Part shown: piece by piece, positions 6,216 to 12,915 of the stretch
Position numbering within the stretch: position 1 is the first letter of the stretch
Layout: every line of letters begins with the position of its first letter
Assembly (NCBI GenBank): GCA_031119195.1
Contig: JAVHYG010000033.1
Location: forward strand, 1 to 13,295
Reading direction: 5' to 3'
Source of the DNA: Rickettsiella sp.
GTDB lineage: Bacteria; Pseudomonadota; Gammaproteobacteria; Diplorickettsiales; Diplorickettsiaceae
DNA: 13,295 nt
Translations under genes and position numbers: made by a program
The notes under the pieces: model-generated
The model's input: the letters and a program-made list of their open reading frames with translations, nothing else
Database searches by the model: none
Told to the model about the DNA's origin: nothing

Positions 6216-6704
6216 ATGCAGTTAGATCATTTAATTGGAGAATTGTTAGCATTAGCAGTAGCACCCTTAAGCGAGAATGCTGAAGGTATATCGTTAAAGA
6301 GTGGGACTGAAACTGAAATAAAAGAACAAGAGGTAGATTTTAGTGATATAGATGCATCAATTGAAAATTTGAGAAAGCAAATCACAGAACTAGAAGAGCA
6401 AATCGTGAAACAAGAGCAAGGCGGTATAATTGATCAACCAGCGAATGAGGTATTACAGCGTTGTCAACGTAATTTGAAGTGTTTATCAAGTATCGCCGAA
6501 GAACGCCATAGCACAATAGAACTTTTTGAATTTGAAGGTTTAGAAGAAGAGATGGAAGAGAAAGAACAACCATCCGCTAAAATGTCAACACAGAAAAATA
6601 TTGGATTTTTCACAACTACTCAAACATTTAAAAGCTCTAGCCAACAAGATAAAGTACAAATAACAGAAGCTGAACATGAGCGTAGTCGCAATGGACTTAG
6701 CTAA
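6216..6704 (+). CDS. C-terminal part of the interrupted orphan, with acidic E-block
   Basis: The 162-aa frame starts at an ATG with only a weak GAAAGA-type ribosome site and continues an open frame that reaches back to 6072, so this may not be a genuine start. The product is acidic: a short coiled coil (SIENLRKQITELEEQIVKQE, 48-67), then a Glu cluster EFEGLEEEMEEKE (105-117). It ends in the hydrophilic tail QITEAEHERSRNGLS. A Glu-rich block some 45-57 residues from the end plus a polar C-terminus is the pattern described for Dot/Icm effector signals. ITEAEH sits eight residues before the stop, exactly as INEAEH does in the protein ending at 3896. The stop lies 8 bp from the 3' end of convergent dapF. 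Confidence 0.5.
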   Translation: MQLDHLIGELLALAVAPLSENAEGISLKSGTETEIKEQEVDFSDIDASIENLRKQITELEEQIVKQEQGGIIDQPANEVLQRCQRNLKCLSSIAEERHSTIELFEFEGLEEEMEEKEQPSAKMSTQKNIGFFTTTQTFKSSSQQDKVQITEAEHERSRNGLS

Positions 6705-6712
6705 CCTTCTGA

Positions 6713-7549
6713 TTAAAGTTCAATTTCACCTTTAAAAATGGTTTCTCCTTTTCCGGTTAATAACACAGGAGAGCCCATGCCTTGCCAATGGACATTCAGT
6801 TGACCGCCGGGTAAATAGACCTTTACATTTTTTTTAAGTCGGTTTAATAAACGACCGGCGATAACTGCGGCACAGGCACCACTACCACAGGCTTGCGTTT
6901 CACCAACGCCGCGTTCATAAACGCGTACATCAATGGATCTGGGGTTTTTAATGGTTATAAACTCGACATTAATTCCTTGCGGAAAGTAGGTGTGAGGTGA
7001 TTGATTGAGATAATCTCCTAACTCGTCGACAGGCGCTTCTTCTAACTTATCAGCTTGTATAATGCAGTGAGGGTTCCCTAATGAAAGTATGCAACAGTCA
7101 AAGTGTCCAAAAGGGGTATTGAGTGAATAGATAAGATCTTGTGAAGGACTAATGAAGGGTATTTTCTCAGGTTCAAAAATGGGACAACCTAAATTGGCCG
7201 TGACTTCATGATTTTTTCTTAATTCCAGCTCTAAAAAACTACTTTTTGTTGCAAGACAAATAGGATTCCCTAGGAAAAGTTTTTCTTCAGATAAAAATTG
7301 TGCTACACACAGTGCACCGTTACCACATTGGGCAACTTCGTTGCCATTAGCATTGAAAATGCGATAATAAAAATGGCTTTTCTTACTGCGGGATTTTTCT
7401 ATTAACAGTAATTGATCGAAACCTATGCCGCTGCATCGATCCGCCCATTGCCGTATTAATTTTGCATTGGGTTTGAACGCTTGTTTTACACCATTGATGA
7501 CAATAAATTCGTTATTAAGTACATGCATCTTTGAGAATACTAATTTCAT
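6713..7549 (-). CDS. dapF: Diaminopimelate epimerase
   Basis: DapF interconverts LL- and meso-diaminopimelate without a cofactor, supplying peptidoglycan and LysA. At 278 aa it is of family length, with the two pseudo-symmetric halves visible. The first catalytic Cys is C75 (EVAQCGNGAL) and the second C221 (ERGVGETQACGSGACAAV). GNPHC (159-162 region) and the GRLL helix are also conserved. The N-terminal loop, normally KMHGLGNDF, is KMHVLNNEF here: both glycines are replaced and Asp becomes Glu, although Asn is kept. Arg is replaced by Leu in CGNGA(R). The start ATG at 7549 is fixed by homology (MKLVFSKMH) despite a poor ribosome site. It is the last gene of lptM-lysA-dapF, 19 bp after lysA. 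Confidence 0.95.
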   Translation of the reverse strand: MKLVFSKMHVLNNEFIVINGVKQAFKPNAKLIRQWADRCSGIGFDQLLLIEKSRSKKSHFYYRIFNANGNEVAQCGNGALCVAQFLSEEKLFLGNPICLATKSSFLELELRKNHEVTANLGCPIFEPEKIPFISPSQDLIYSLNTPFGHFDCCILSLGNPHCIIQADKLEEAPVDELGDYLNQSPHTYFPQGINVEFITIKNPRSIDVRVYERGVGETQACGSGACAAVIAGRLLNRLKKNVKVYLPGGQLNVHWQGMGSPVLLTGKGETIFKGEIEL

Positions 7550-7568
7550 AGCGAGCGTATTACTTTAA

Positions 7569-8822
7569 TTAATTAACAAGGGGCAGTTCGTTAATCCAAC
7601 ATTGTTCTATTGTTTCACGAGAGCGAATTAAGTTAGCTTTGTCTTTATGAACTAATATTTCTGCACTACGTGGCCTGGAATTATAGTTGGAACTCATAGA
7701 AAAACCATAAGCACCACAATCCATGATTGCTAAATAATCGCCTGATTGAATACGCAATGACTTGTTTTTTCCCAAAAAATCACTGCTTTCGCAAATAGGC
7801 CCGACTACATCATAAATGGTTTCGTTCAGTTCAGAGCGTAACTTAACTGCTTGGATAGTTTGTTCGGCATGATAAAGTGCAGGACGCAATAAATCGTTCA
7901 TACCCGCATCGACAATAGCAAAGTTTTTTTTACCGTTGTTTTTAAGATATTCAATGCGCGTAATGAGTAGTCCAGCTTTGGCGATGAGTGCGCGACCGGG
8001 CTCTATCAATAAGCGCAATTGATGTTTTTTTTCATTTAGTTTTTCTAAAATTTTTTTGCAGTATTCATGGGGCGTAGGTACGACTTTTTGGGTATAGGAA
8101 ACTCCTAATCCCCCCCCTATGTTGATATGCTGTAAATTAATCTTTTTTTGTGATAATTGTCCACAAATTTTTAAAAGGCGATCAATCGCCTGTAAAAAAG
8201 GCTGTAATGTGGTTAATTGTGAACCTAAGTGACAAGCGATACCCTGAATGTTTAAGTAGTTTGATTGGTGTGCGAAATCATAGAGGGAAAGTGCATCTTG
8301 TTCGCTGACACCAAATTTGTTGTCTTTAATACCTGTTGTAATGTAAGGGTGAGTATTAGCATTAATATTAGGGTTTATGCGTAAAGCAATCGGCGCAATT
8401 TTGTTTAAGTTTTTGGCTTCTGTTTCGATTCTTAATAATTCTTCATAAGATTCTACATTAAAACAGCCAATATTGACTTGTAGTGCGTGTCTAATTTCTT
8501 CGACGCTTTTTCCGACACCAGAAAAGACACTTTTTTCTGGGTTGCCACTGGCTGCGATCACACGTGCAAGTTCTCCACCCGAAACAATATCAAAACCAGC
8601 ACCATGTTTTGCGAGCAGTGATAAAATATTGAGATTGGAGTTTGCTTTAACGGCGTAACAAATTTGATGGGGATGATCACTAAGGGCTTGGTCAAAGGCT
8701 TGCCATTGCTTGATCAATTCAGTTTGGGAGTAGATATAACAAGGCGTCTTAAATTTATCCACAATGCTGGAAACAGAGAGATTTTCTATGTGTAGGTGAT
8801 TATTTATATAATAAATAGACAT
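7569..8822 (-). CDS. lysA: Diaminopimelate decarboxylase
   Basis: LysA is a PLP enzyme (fold III, alanine-racemase-like barrel) that decarboxylates meso-diaminopimelate to L-lysine in the cytosol. The 417-aa protein shows the PLP lysine K59 (CYAVKANSN), HLGSQ (199 region), the phosphate-binding GGGLG (237-241), EPGR (274-277), the active-site C344 in ICESSDFL (CESGD in most members; here Gly is Ser) and GAYGFSMSSNYNSRPR (370-385). The start ATG lies 3 bp after the lptM stop (TAA GAA ATG) with only a weak ribosome site, so translation is probably coupled. Arginine or ornithine decarboxylases of the same fold are less likely given the dapF neighbour. Confidence 0.96.
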   Translation of the reverse strand: MSIYYINNHLHIENLSVSSIVDKFKTPCYIYSQTELIKQWQAFDQALSDHPHQICYAVKANSNLNILSLLAKHGAGFDIVSGGELARVIAASGNPEKSVFSGVGKSVEEIRHALQVNIGCFNVESYEELLRIETEAKNLNKIAPIALRINPNINANTHPYITTGIKDNKFGVSEQDALSLYDFAHQSNYLNIQGIACHLGSQLTTLQPFLQAIDRLLKICGQLSQKKINLQHINIGGGLGVSYTQKVVPTPHEYCKKILEKLNEKKHQLRLLIEPGRALIAKAGLLITRIEYLKNNGKKNFAIVDAGMNDLLRPALYHAEQTIQAVKLRSELNETIYDVVGPICESSDFLGKNKSLRIQSGDYLAIMDCGAYGFSMSSNYNSRPRSAEILVHKDKANLIRSRETIEQCWINELPLVN

Positions 8823-8825
8823 TTC

Positions 8826-8966
8826 TTAATGAGCAGATTGGGGGGAATGATGCGGGACATAAACGGGTGGTTTTTGGTCTGGTAAATAAAGTGGACCTGT
8901 TTGTCCACAAGCGCTTAGGGAAAGAGCAAGTATAAAATAAATAAGTTTTAAAAAGGTTTTTTCCAT
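8826..8966 (-). CDS. lptM: LPS-assembly lipoprotein LptM (LppL/YifL), 46 aa
   Basis: A 46-aa frame reads MEKTFLKLIYFILALSLSAC, then GQTGPLYLPDQKPP and a polar tail. It is a complete small lipoprotein: a basic start, a hydrophobic signal peptide, the lipobox LSAC with lipidated Cys20, then the family hallmark CG-x-x-GPLYLP. LptM binds the LptD/LptE outer-membrane LPS translocon and helps LptD disulfide maturation. The position directly before lysA-dapF is the classical gammaproteobacterial arrangement. GGAA stands about 8 bases before the ATG at 8966. The mature part is only about 26 residues, shorter than the E. coli protein. Easily missed because of its size, but three independent signs (lipobox, GPLYLP, synteny) agree. 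Confidence 0.9.
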   Translation of the reverse strand: MEKTFLKLIYFILALSLSACGQTGPLYLPDQKPPVYVPHHSPQSAH

Positions 8967-9021
8967 TAAAAATTTCCATGGAGTGAATTGGGAAACTATG
9001 AAACTCCTAGTATATACTGAA

Positions 9022-9049
9022 ACTATACTGTACTTACGCTAAATGTCAG
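9022..9049 (-). promoter_or_regulatory. Probable sigma-70 promoter of lptM-lysA-dapF
   Basis: On the minus strand, CTGACA (9049-9044) and TATAGT (9027-9022) are separated by 16 bp; each matches its consensus at five of six positions. Transcription would start near 9015, about 50 bases before the lptM ATG. The 251-bp gap to the divergent esterase gene also holds an AGTTCA-GTATT-TGAACT inverted repeat (9157-9173) and a TAATAT (9192-9197) that could serve the plus-strand gene. I see no small gene in it. Confidence 0.5.
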
Positions 9050-9217
9050 TTTTTTGCGTGGAGCTTTGTTTTTCACCTATCTGATGATCATTTAATCAAA
9101 AGAAAACCGTTTCTCGATAAAAAGGTACATTGCTTTTGAACGTGGTCGTTAACTTAAGTTCAGTATTTGAACTGTTTTTAATAGCAAAAAGTAATATTTT
9201 TAAGTGAGGTTAACGAG

Positions 9218-9889
9218 ATGGAAAATACTAACTCATTATCATATCTAGAAGTGAATCCACTCACATCGCCCTCTGCCAGCATTATTTGCTTACATGGACT
9301 AGGCGCAGATGGGCACGATTCTGCCACGATGGCAAAAGCTGTTGCTATTGGTACAGGTGTCCGTTTTGTGTTTCCACATGCTCCAATGCGTCCTATTACA
9401 TTAAATGGAGGTACGCCAATGCGGGCCTGGTATGATATCCATGGATTAACATTTGATTCGACAGAAGATGAGGCGGGCATTCGAGCAGCAGCTAAAAGTC
9501 TTTTTGAACTGGTTGAAAAAGAGATTCAGCGCGGTATTCCTGCTAAACGTATTTTTATGGCAGGATTTTCTCAAGGTGGTGCCATGGCATTATATACGGC
9601 TTTACGTTATAACCAGTCTTTAGCTGGAGTGCTGGCGTTATCTACTTATTTGCCTTTGCATCGTTTTTTGGCTGAAGAAGCCAATCCTGCGAATAAATCG
9701 ATTCCTATTTTTATGGCGCATGGTGATGAAGATGATGTCGTATCACCCGCATTAGGTGAATTTTCTTATGACTGCTTGAAGAAGTTATCCTATCCGGTGC
9801 AGTTCAATCGATATCCTATCGGCCATAGTGTTTGTCCTAAAGAGTTAGAGGATATTGCAAAATGGCTTCAAGAGCGTTTACAAAAATAA
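9218..9889 (+). CDS. Serine carboxylesterase / acyl-protein-thioesterase-like hydrolase
   Basis: The 223-aa protein belongs to the phospholipase/carboxylesterase family of alpha/beta hydrolases (Pseudomonas carboxylesterase II, eukaryotic acyl-protein thioesterase). The full catalytic triad is visible: Ser118 in GFSQGGAMA, Asp172 in HGDEDDVVSP and His203 in IGHSV; the oxyanion-hole region is CLHGLGADGHD (24-34). The triad spacing agrees with the Pseudomonas enzyme. It lacks a signal peptide, so it should act in the cytosol on short acyl esters or thioesters; the natural substrate cannot be told from sequence. GAGG about 8 bases before the ATG supports the start. It stands alone between the divergent lptM operon and lepA. 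Confidence 0.92.
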   Translation: MENTNSLSYLEVNPLTSPSASIICLHGLGADGHDSATMAKAVAIGTGVRFVFPHAPMRPITLNGGTPMRAWYDIHGLTFDSTEDEAGIRAAAKSLFELVEKEIQRGIPAKRIFMAGFSQGGAMALYTALRYNQSLAGVLALSTYLPLHRFLAEEANPANKSIPIFMAHGDEDDVVSPALGEFSYDCLKKLSYPVQFNRYPIGHSVCPKELEDIAKWLQERLQK

Positions 9890-9959
9890 TGGGAAACCCG
9901 TTATACTCTCATGCAAAGACAACTGGTTTTTAATTCGCTGATGAGCCATTAAATTTTAT

Positions 9960-10003
9960 AGACTTTTTTCGAGTGAAGCAATTTACCCTTTTAAAAGAAG
10001 TCT
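9960..10003 (+). repeat. Imperfect hairpin upstream of lepA
   Basis: AGACTTTTTT (9960-9969) pairs with AAAAGAAGTCT (9993-10003) with one bulged G, around a loop of about 23 bases. It lies in the 137-bp esterase-lepA gap just before lepA. TATAGA (9957-9962) overlaps its left arm and could be a weak -10. Its role (terminator, leader structure or chance) is open. Confidence 0.3.
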
Positions 10004-10026
10004 AATAAGGTAATCACTTTTAATTC

Positions 10027-11820
10027 ATGCATAACATCCGTAATTTTTCTATTATTGCCCATATTGATCATGGAAAATCAACTTTATCAGATCGATTAAT
10101 ACAGTTTTGTGGCGGTTTGAGTGAACGGGAAATGTCAGCTCAGGTCTTGGATTCTATGGATTTAGAAAGGGAGCGTGGAATAACCATCAAGGCACAAAGT
10201 GTCACACTTAATTATAGTGCAAAAGATGGTCAAATTTACCAATTAAATTTTATTGATACGCCAGGACATGTGGATTTTTCCTATGAAGTCTCGCGTTCTT
10301 TAGCGGCTTGCGAAGGTGCGTTGTTGGTAGTAGATGCAGCGCAAGGGGTGGAAGCGCAAACCGTTGCCGTATGTTATACCGCGCTTGAACAAGGGCTAGA
10401 AGTCTTACCTGTGTTAAATAAGATCGATCTCCCTCAAGCTGATCCGGACCGCGTTATTCACGAAATTGAGGATATCATTGGTATTCCAGCGTTGGATGCG
10501 GTCCGAGTCAGTGCGAAAACGGGTTTGGGTATCCCTGAATTGTTAGAACGATTAATTCAGAGTATACCGTCGCCGGAAGGCGATCCTACAGCGCCATTGC
10601 AAGCTTTAATTATCGACTCGTGGTTTGATGCCTATTTAGGAGTTGTATCATTAGTGCGTATTAAAAATGGCTGTCTGAAAGCGGGTGAAAAGATTCAAGT
10701 CATGTCTACCGGACGCTCTTATTTCGCGGATAAATTGGGTATTTTTACACCAAAGCGCGAGGAACGTGAACAGCTTAATGCTGGTGAAGTCGGATTTGTT
10801 ATTGCGGGTGTTAAAGATATACATGGTGCTCCTGTGGGGGATACCTTAACCCTCGCAGCGAAACCCGCCATGTCGGCTTTACCTGGTTTTAAGCGGGTCC
10901 ATCCTCAGGTATTTGCCGGTTTATTTCCTGTCAATGCTGAAGATTTTAGCGAATTTCGCGAAGCCTTAGAAAAGTTAAGTTTAAATGATTCTTCATTATT
11001 TTATGAGCCTGAAACATCTGAAGCCTTAGGTTTTGGATTTCGCTGTGGCTTTCTTGGATTGCTTCATATGGAAATCGTCCAAGAACGTTTAGAACGAGAA
11101 TATGATCTGGATTTGATTACTACGGCACCCACAGTTGTTTATGAGGTCGTCAACACACGTGGCGAAACCCTAAAAATCGATAATCCAGCGGATCTACCTG
11201 TGGCTAACTTGATTCAAACCATGCGCGAGCCCGTCGTGTTGGCAAATATACTAGTGCCCCAGAGCTACCTTGGTGCAGTGATCACGTTGTGTAACGAGCG
11301 TCGAGGTGTACAAACTAAATTACTCTATACCGGTAATCAAGTCTCGGTATCCTATGAATTACCCATGAGCGAAGTCGTACTAGATTTTTTTGATCGTTTA
11401 AAGTCTTTAAGTCGCGGCTATGCGTCACTCGATTACCATTTTATCCGTTTCCAGGAAGCTGATTTAGTGAAGTTGGATATTCTAATCAATGGTGATAAAG
11501 TCGACGCCTTAGCTTTAGTGGTGCATCGGTGTCAAGTTCAATACCGGGGCCGTCAGTTAGTAGAACGGCTGAGAGAACTTATTCCAAGACAGATGTTCGA
11601 TGTGGCGCTACAGGCAGCTATTGGGGGTCACATTATCGCTAGGGAGTCTGTTAAAGCCTTGCGTAAAAATGTACTTGCCAAATGTTATGGTGGCGATATC
11701 ACGCGGAAGAAAAAATTATTAGAGAAACAAAAAGCAGGTAAAAAACGGATGAAAAAAGTAGGACGTGTTGATATTCCACAACAGGCTTTTTTAGCGGTTT
11801 TACAACGAGAGAAAAAATAA
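10027..11820 (+). CDS. lepA: Elongation factor 4 (LepA), translational GTPase
   Basis: LepA/EF4 is a ribosome-bound GTPase thought to aid translation initiation or back-translocation under stress. The 597-aa protein has the family's full length: G1 AHIDHGKS (11-18), switch I ERERGITIK (47-55), G3 DTPGH (77-81), G4 NKID (131-134), then EF-G-like domains II, III and V and the unique LepA C-terminal domain (RKKKLLEKQKAGKKRMKKVG...). The N-terminus MHNIRNFSIIAHIDHGKSTL fits LepA exactly and fixes the ATG at 10027, although the only Shine-Dalgarno-like AAGG is about 15 bases away. It heads lepA-lepB-rnc, the common proteobacterial order. Confidence 0.98.
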   Translation: MHNIRNFSIIAHIDHGKSTLSDRLIQFCGGLSEREMSAQVLDSMDLERERGITIKAQSVTLNYSAKDGQIYQLNFIDTPGHVDFSYEVSRSLAACEGALLVVDAAQGVEAQTVAVCYTALEQGLEVLPVLNKIDLPQADPDRVIHEIEDIIGIPALDAVRVSAKTGLGIPELLERLIQSIPSPEGDPTAPLQALIIDSWFDAYLGVVSLVRIKNGCLKAGEKIQVMSTGRSYFADKLGIFTPKREEREQLNAGEVGFVIAGVKDIHGAPVGDTLTLAAKPAMSALPGFKRVHPQVFAGLFPVNAEDFSEFREALEKLSLNDSSLFYEPETSEALGFGFRCGFLGLLHMEIVQERLEREYDLDLITTAPTVVYEVVNTRGETLKIDNPADLPVANLIQTMREPVVLANILVPQSYLGAVITLCNERRGVQTKLLYTGNQVSVSYELPMSEVVLDFFDRLKSLSRGYASLDYHFIRFQEADLVKLDILINGDKVDALALVVHRCQVQYRGRQLVERLRELIPRQMFDVALQAAIGGHIIARESVKALRKNVLAKCYGGDITRKKKLLEKQKAGKKRMKKVGRVDIPQQAFLAVLQREKK

Positions 11821-11827
11821 ACACTAA

Positions 11828-11976
11828 GAGGTGTCTTTAATTGTGCTAGGAAAGCAAAAAGTGTTTTTTTGAGTAGCGTAACGTAGCATACTTAGACATA
11901 AAAGTAAGTATCGCGGCATAGAAAAACGATGCTTTTTGTCCATCACCGTGCAATTGAAGATACCCTCCTAATGAGG
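11828..11976 (+). promoter_or_regulatory. Long imperfect hairpin in the lepA-lepB gap that can compete for the lepB ribosome site
   Basis: Nearly the whole 161-bp gap folds on itself. GAGGTGTCTTTAATTGT (11828-11844) pairs with GCAATTGAAGATACCCTC (11950-11967), allowing G-U pairs and one bulge. Inside are CAAAAAG/CTTTTTG (11855-11861, 11932-11938), GTTTTT/AAAAAC (11863-11868, 11922-11927) and a 7-bp apical stem ATACTTA/TAAGTAT (11888-11894, 11905-11911) with a 10-base loop. The outermost CCTC (11964-11967) can instead pair with GAGG 11973-11976, the lepB Shine-Dalgarno sequence five bases before its ATG. The pairing is seen by eye; function is not shown. A palindromic, MITE-like insertion is the main alternative. 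Confidence 0.45.
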
Positions 11977-11981
11977 CTATT

Positions 11982-12749
11982 ATGAATTTTGAACTTATAT
12001 TAAGTACTGCCGTATTAGTAACCGGTATAATTGCTTTAATTGATGTTTTGTTGTGGGCGCCGTTACGAAAAAAGAAAAATATCGAAAAACCTTCGCCACT
12101 AATTGATTATGCACGTTCTTTTTTCCCAATTTTATTGTTGGTGTTATTACTTCGTTCTTTTTTGGCAGAACCTTTTCGCATTCCTTCTGGTTCGGAAAAG
12201 CCTGATTTATTGATTGGAGATTTTATTGTAGCCAACAAATTTGCTTATGGAATACGCTTGCCAGTTTTTCATAATAAAATAATTCCAGTGGGTGAACCGA
12301 AGCGAGGCGATGTTGTTGTATTTTTATGGCCGCGTGATACCTCTACTTATTTTATTAAACGCGTGATTGGCCTACCTGGAGATGTGATTACCTATAAAAA
12401 TAAAGTATTGACTATCAATGGCCACGTCGCATCTCAAAAATTACTTAGAGAAAAAACAGATCAAGATGGGAAAAAGAAATGGCCGGTATTAATGAAACAA
12501 GAAAATTTATTAGGTGTTAAACATCTTATCTATATTCGACCTGATCAACCCATAGACGATTTTTCAGTGCGTGTACCCCCAGGTAACTATTTTATGATGG
12601 GTGATAATCGAGATAATAGTTACGATAGTCGTTATTGGGGTTTTGTTCCGGAAAAAGATCTTATTGGTAAAGCGTTTTTGATATTTTTCAGTTGGGATAG
12701 TACACACAACCGTGTGCGTTGGTATAGAATCGGATCACGAATTCATTAA
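11982..12749 (+). CDS. lepB: Signal peptidase I
   Basis: LepB is the inner-membrane Ser/Lys protease that removes signal peptides from exported proteins. The 255-aa protein has two N-terminal membrane spans (about 4-26 and 45-62), as in gammaproteobacterial LepB. Catalytic Ser71 lies in AEPFRIPSGSEKPDLLIGDF, the general base Lys126 in YFIKRVIGLPGD, and box E is GDNRDNSYDSRYWGFVPE (208-224). The residue after Ser71 is Glu (codon GAA), whereas the family nearly always has Met (PSGSM); the rest of the active site looks intact. GAGG at 11973-11976 gives a well-spaced ribosome site. Its location between lepA and rnc is classical. Confidence 0.96.
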   Translation: MNFELILSTAVLVTGIIALIDVLLWAPLRKKKNIEKPSPLIDYARSFFPILLLVLLLRSFLAEPFRIPSGSEKPDLLIGDFIVANKFAYGIRLPVFHNKIIPVGEPKRGDVVVFLWPRDTSTYFIKRVIGLPGDVITYKNKVLTINGHVASQKLLREKTDQDGKKKWPVLMKQENLLGVKHLIYIRPDQPIDDFSVRVPPGNYFMMGDNRDNSYDSRYWGFVPEKDLIGKAFLIFFSWDSTHNRVRWYRIGSRIH

Positions 12750-12888
12750 CCATAATGTTGTCGTTGGAATTTTTTCGGTTCACTTGTAGCAACGTAAAGT
12801 GTTTTAAACCAATCTGTCTAGAAATTAAACAAAATATTCGTTTTAATAATAATTTAGCTAAAATATTTTTTAAGTAGGATTTTCCAAA

Positions 12889-12915
12889 ATGTTTCTATCG
12901 ACGAAGAGGTGGTAG
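12889..12915 (+). CDS. Possible 8-residue leader peptide coupled to rnc
   Basis: After AGGA (12876-12879, nine bases before an ATG) a frame encodes MFLSTKRW and stops at TAG 12913-12915. The stop's last base is the first base of the rnc start GTG (TAGTG), an arrangement typical of translational coupling. It could equally be chance; nothing in the peptide suggests an attenuator (no run of one regulatory codon). Confidence 0.2.
   Translation: MFLSTKRW

Larger units (their letters stand above)
5781..6704 (+). pseudogene. Single orphan gene split by one in-frame TGA
   Basis: Reading frame 5781 through the TGA at 6069-6071 gives 48 further sense codons (HIWLGNPQQYVSN...AKE) joining directly to the ATG at 6216, with no other stop until TAA at 6702-6704. 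The restored product would be about 307 residues: two N-terminal coiled coils, a polar Asn/Thr/Gln-rich linker, a third coiled coil, an E-block and the EAEH tail. Since the frame is the same on both sides, one substitution is the simplest cause, not an indel. The alternatives are UGA readthrough (the stop is followed by C) or two separate proteins; the long stop-free linker argues against two genes. Confidence 0.65.

Noticed and set aside
9009..9029. Repeated TATACTG units as a tandem repeat or operator
   Set aside because: Only two copies, and they are accounted for by overlapping -10-like sequences in the promoter region.
8998..9042. 14-residue ORF (MKLLVYTETILYLR) in the lptM-esterase spacer
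   Set aside because: Too short, without a ribosome site or context, and it overlaps the likely lptM promoter.
9157..9179. AGTTCA-GTATT-TGAACT followed by GTTTTT as an intrinsic terminator
   Set aside because: There is no plus-strand gene upstream to terminate, and the stem is 6 bp without GC strength; it could be an operator, but nothing identifies a regulator.
9178..9480. 100-aa minus-strand ORF across the esterase start
   Set aside because: It lies opposite the conserved oxyanion-hole region of the esterase and has no family features; it is a frame shadow.
12781..12805. Terminator between lepB and rnc (CACTT...AAGTG followed by TTTT)
   Set aside because: Only a 5-bp AT-leaning stem with an 11-base loop and four T residues; the lepA-lepB-rnc order argues for read-through.
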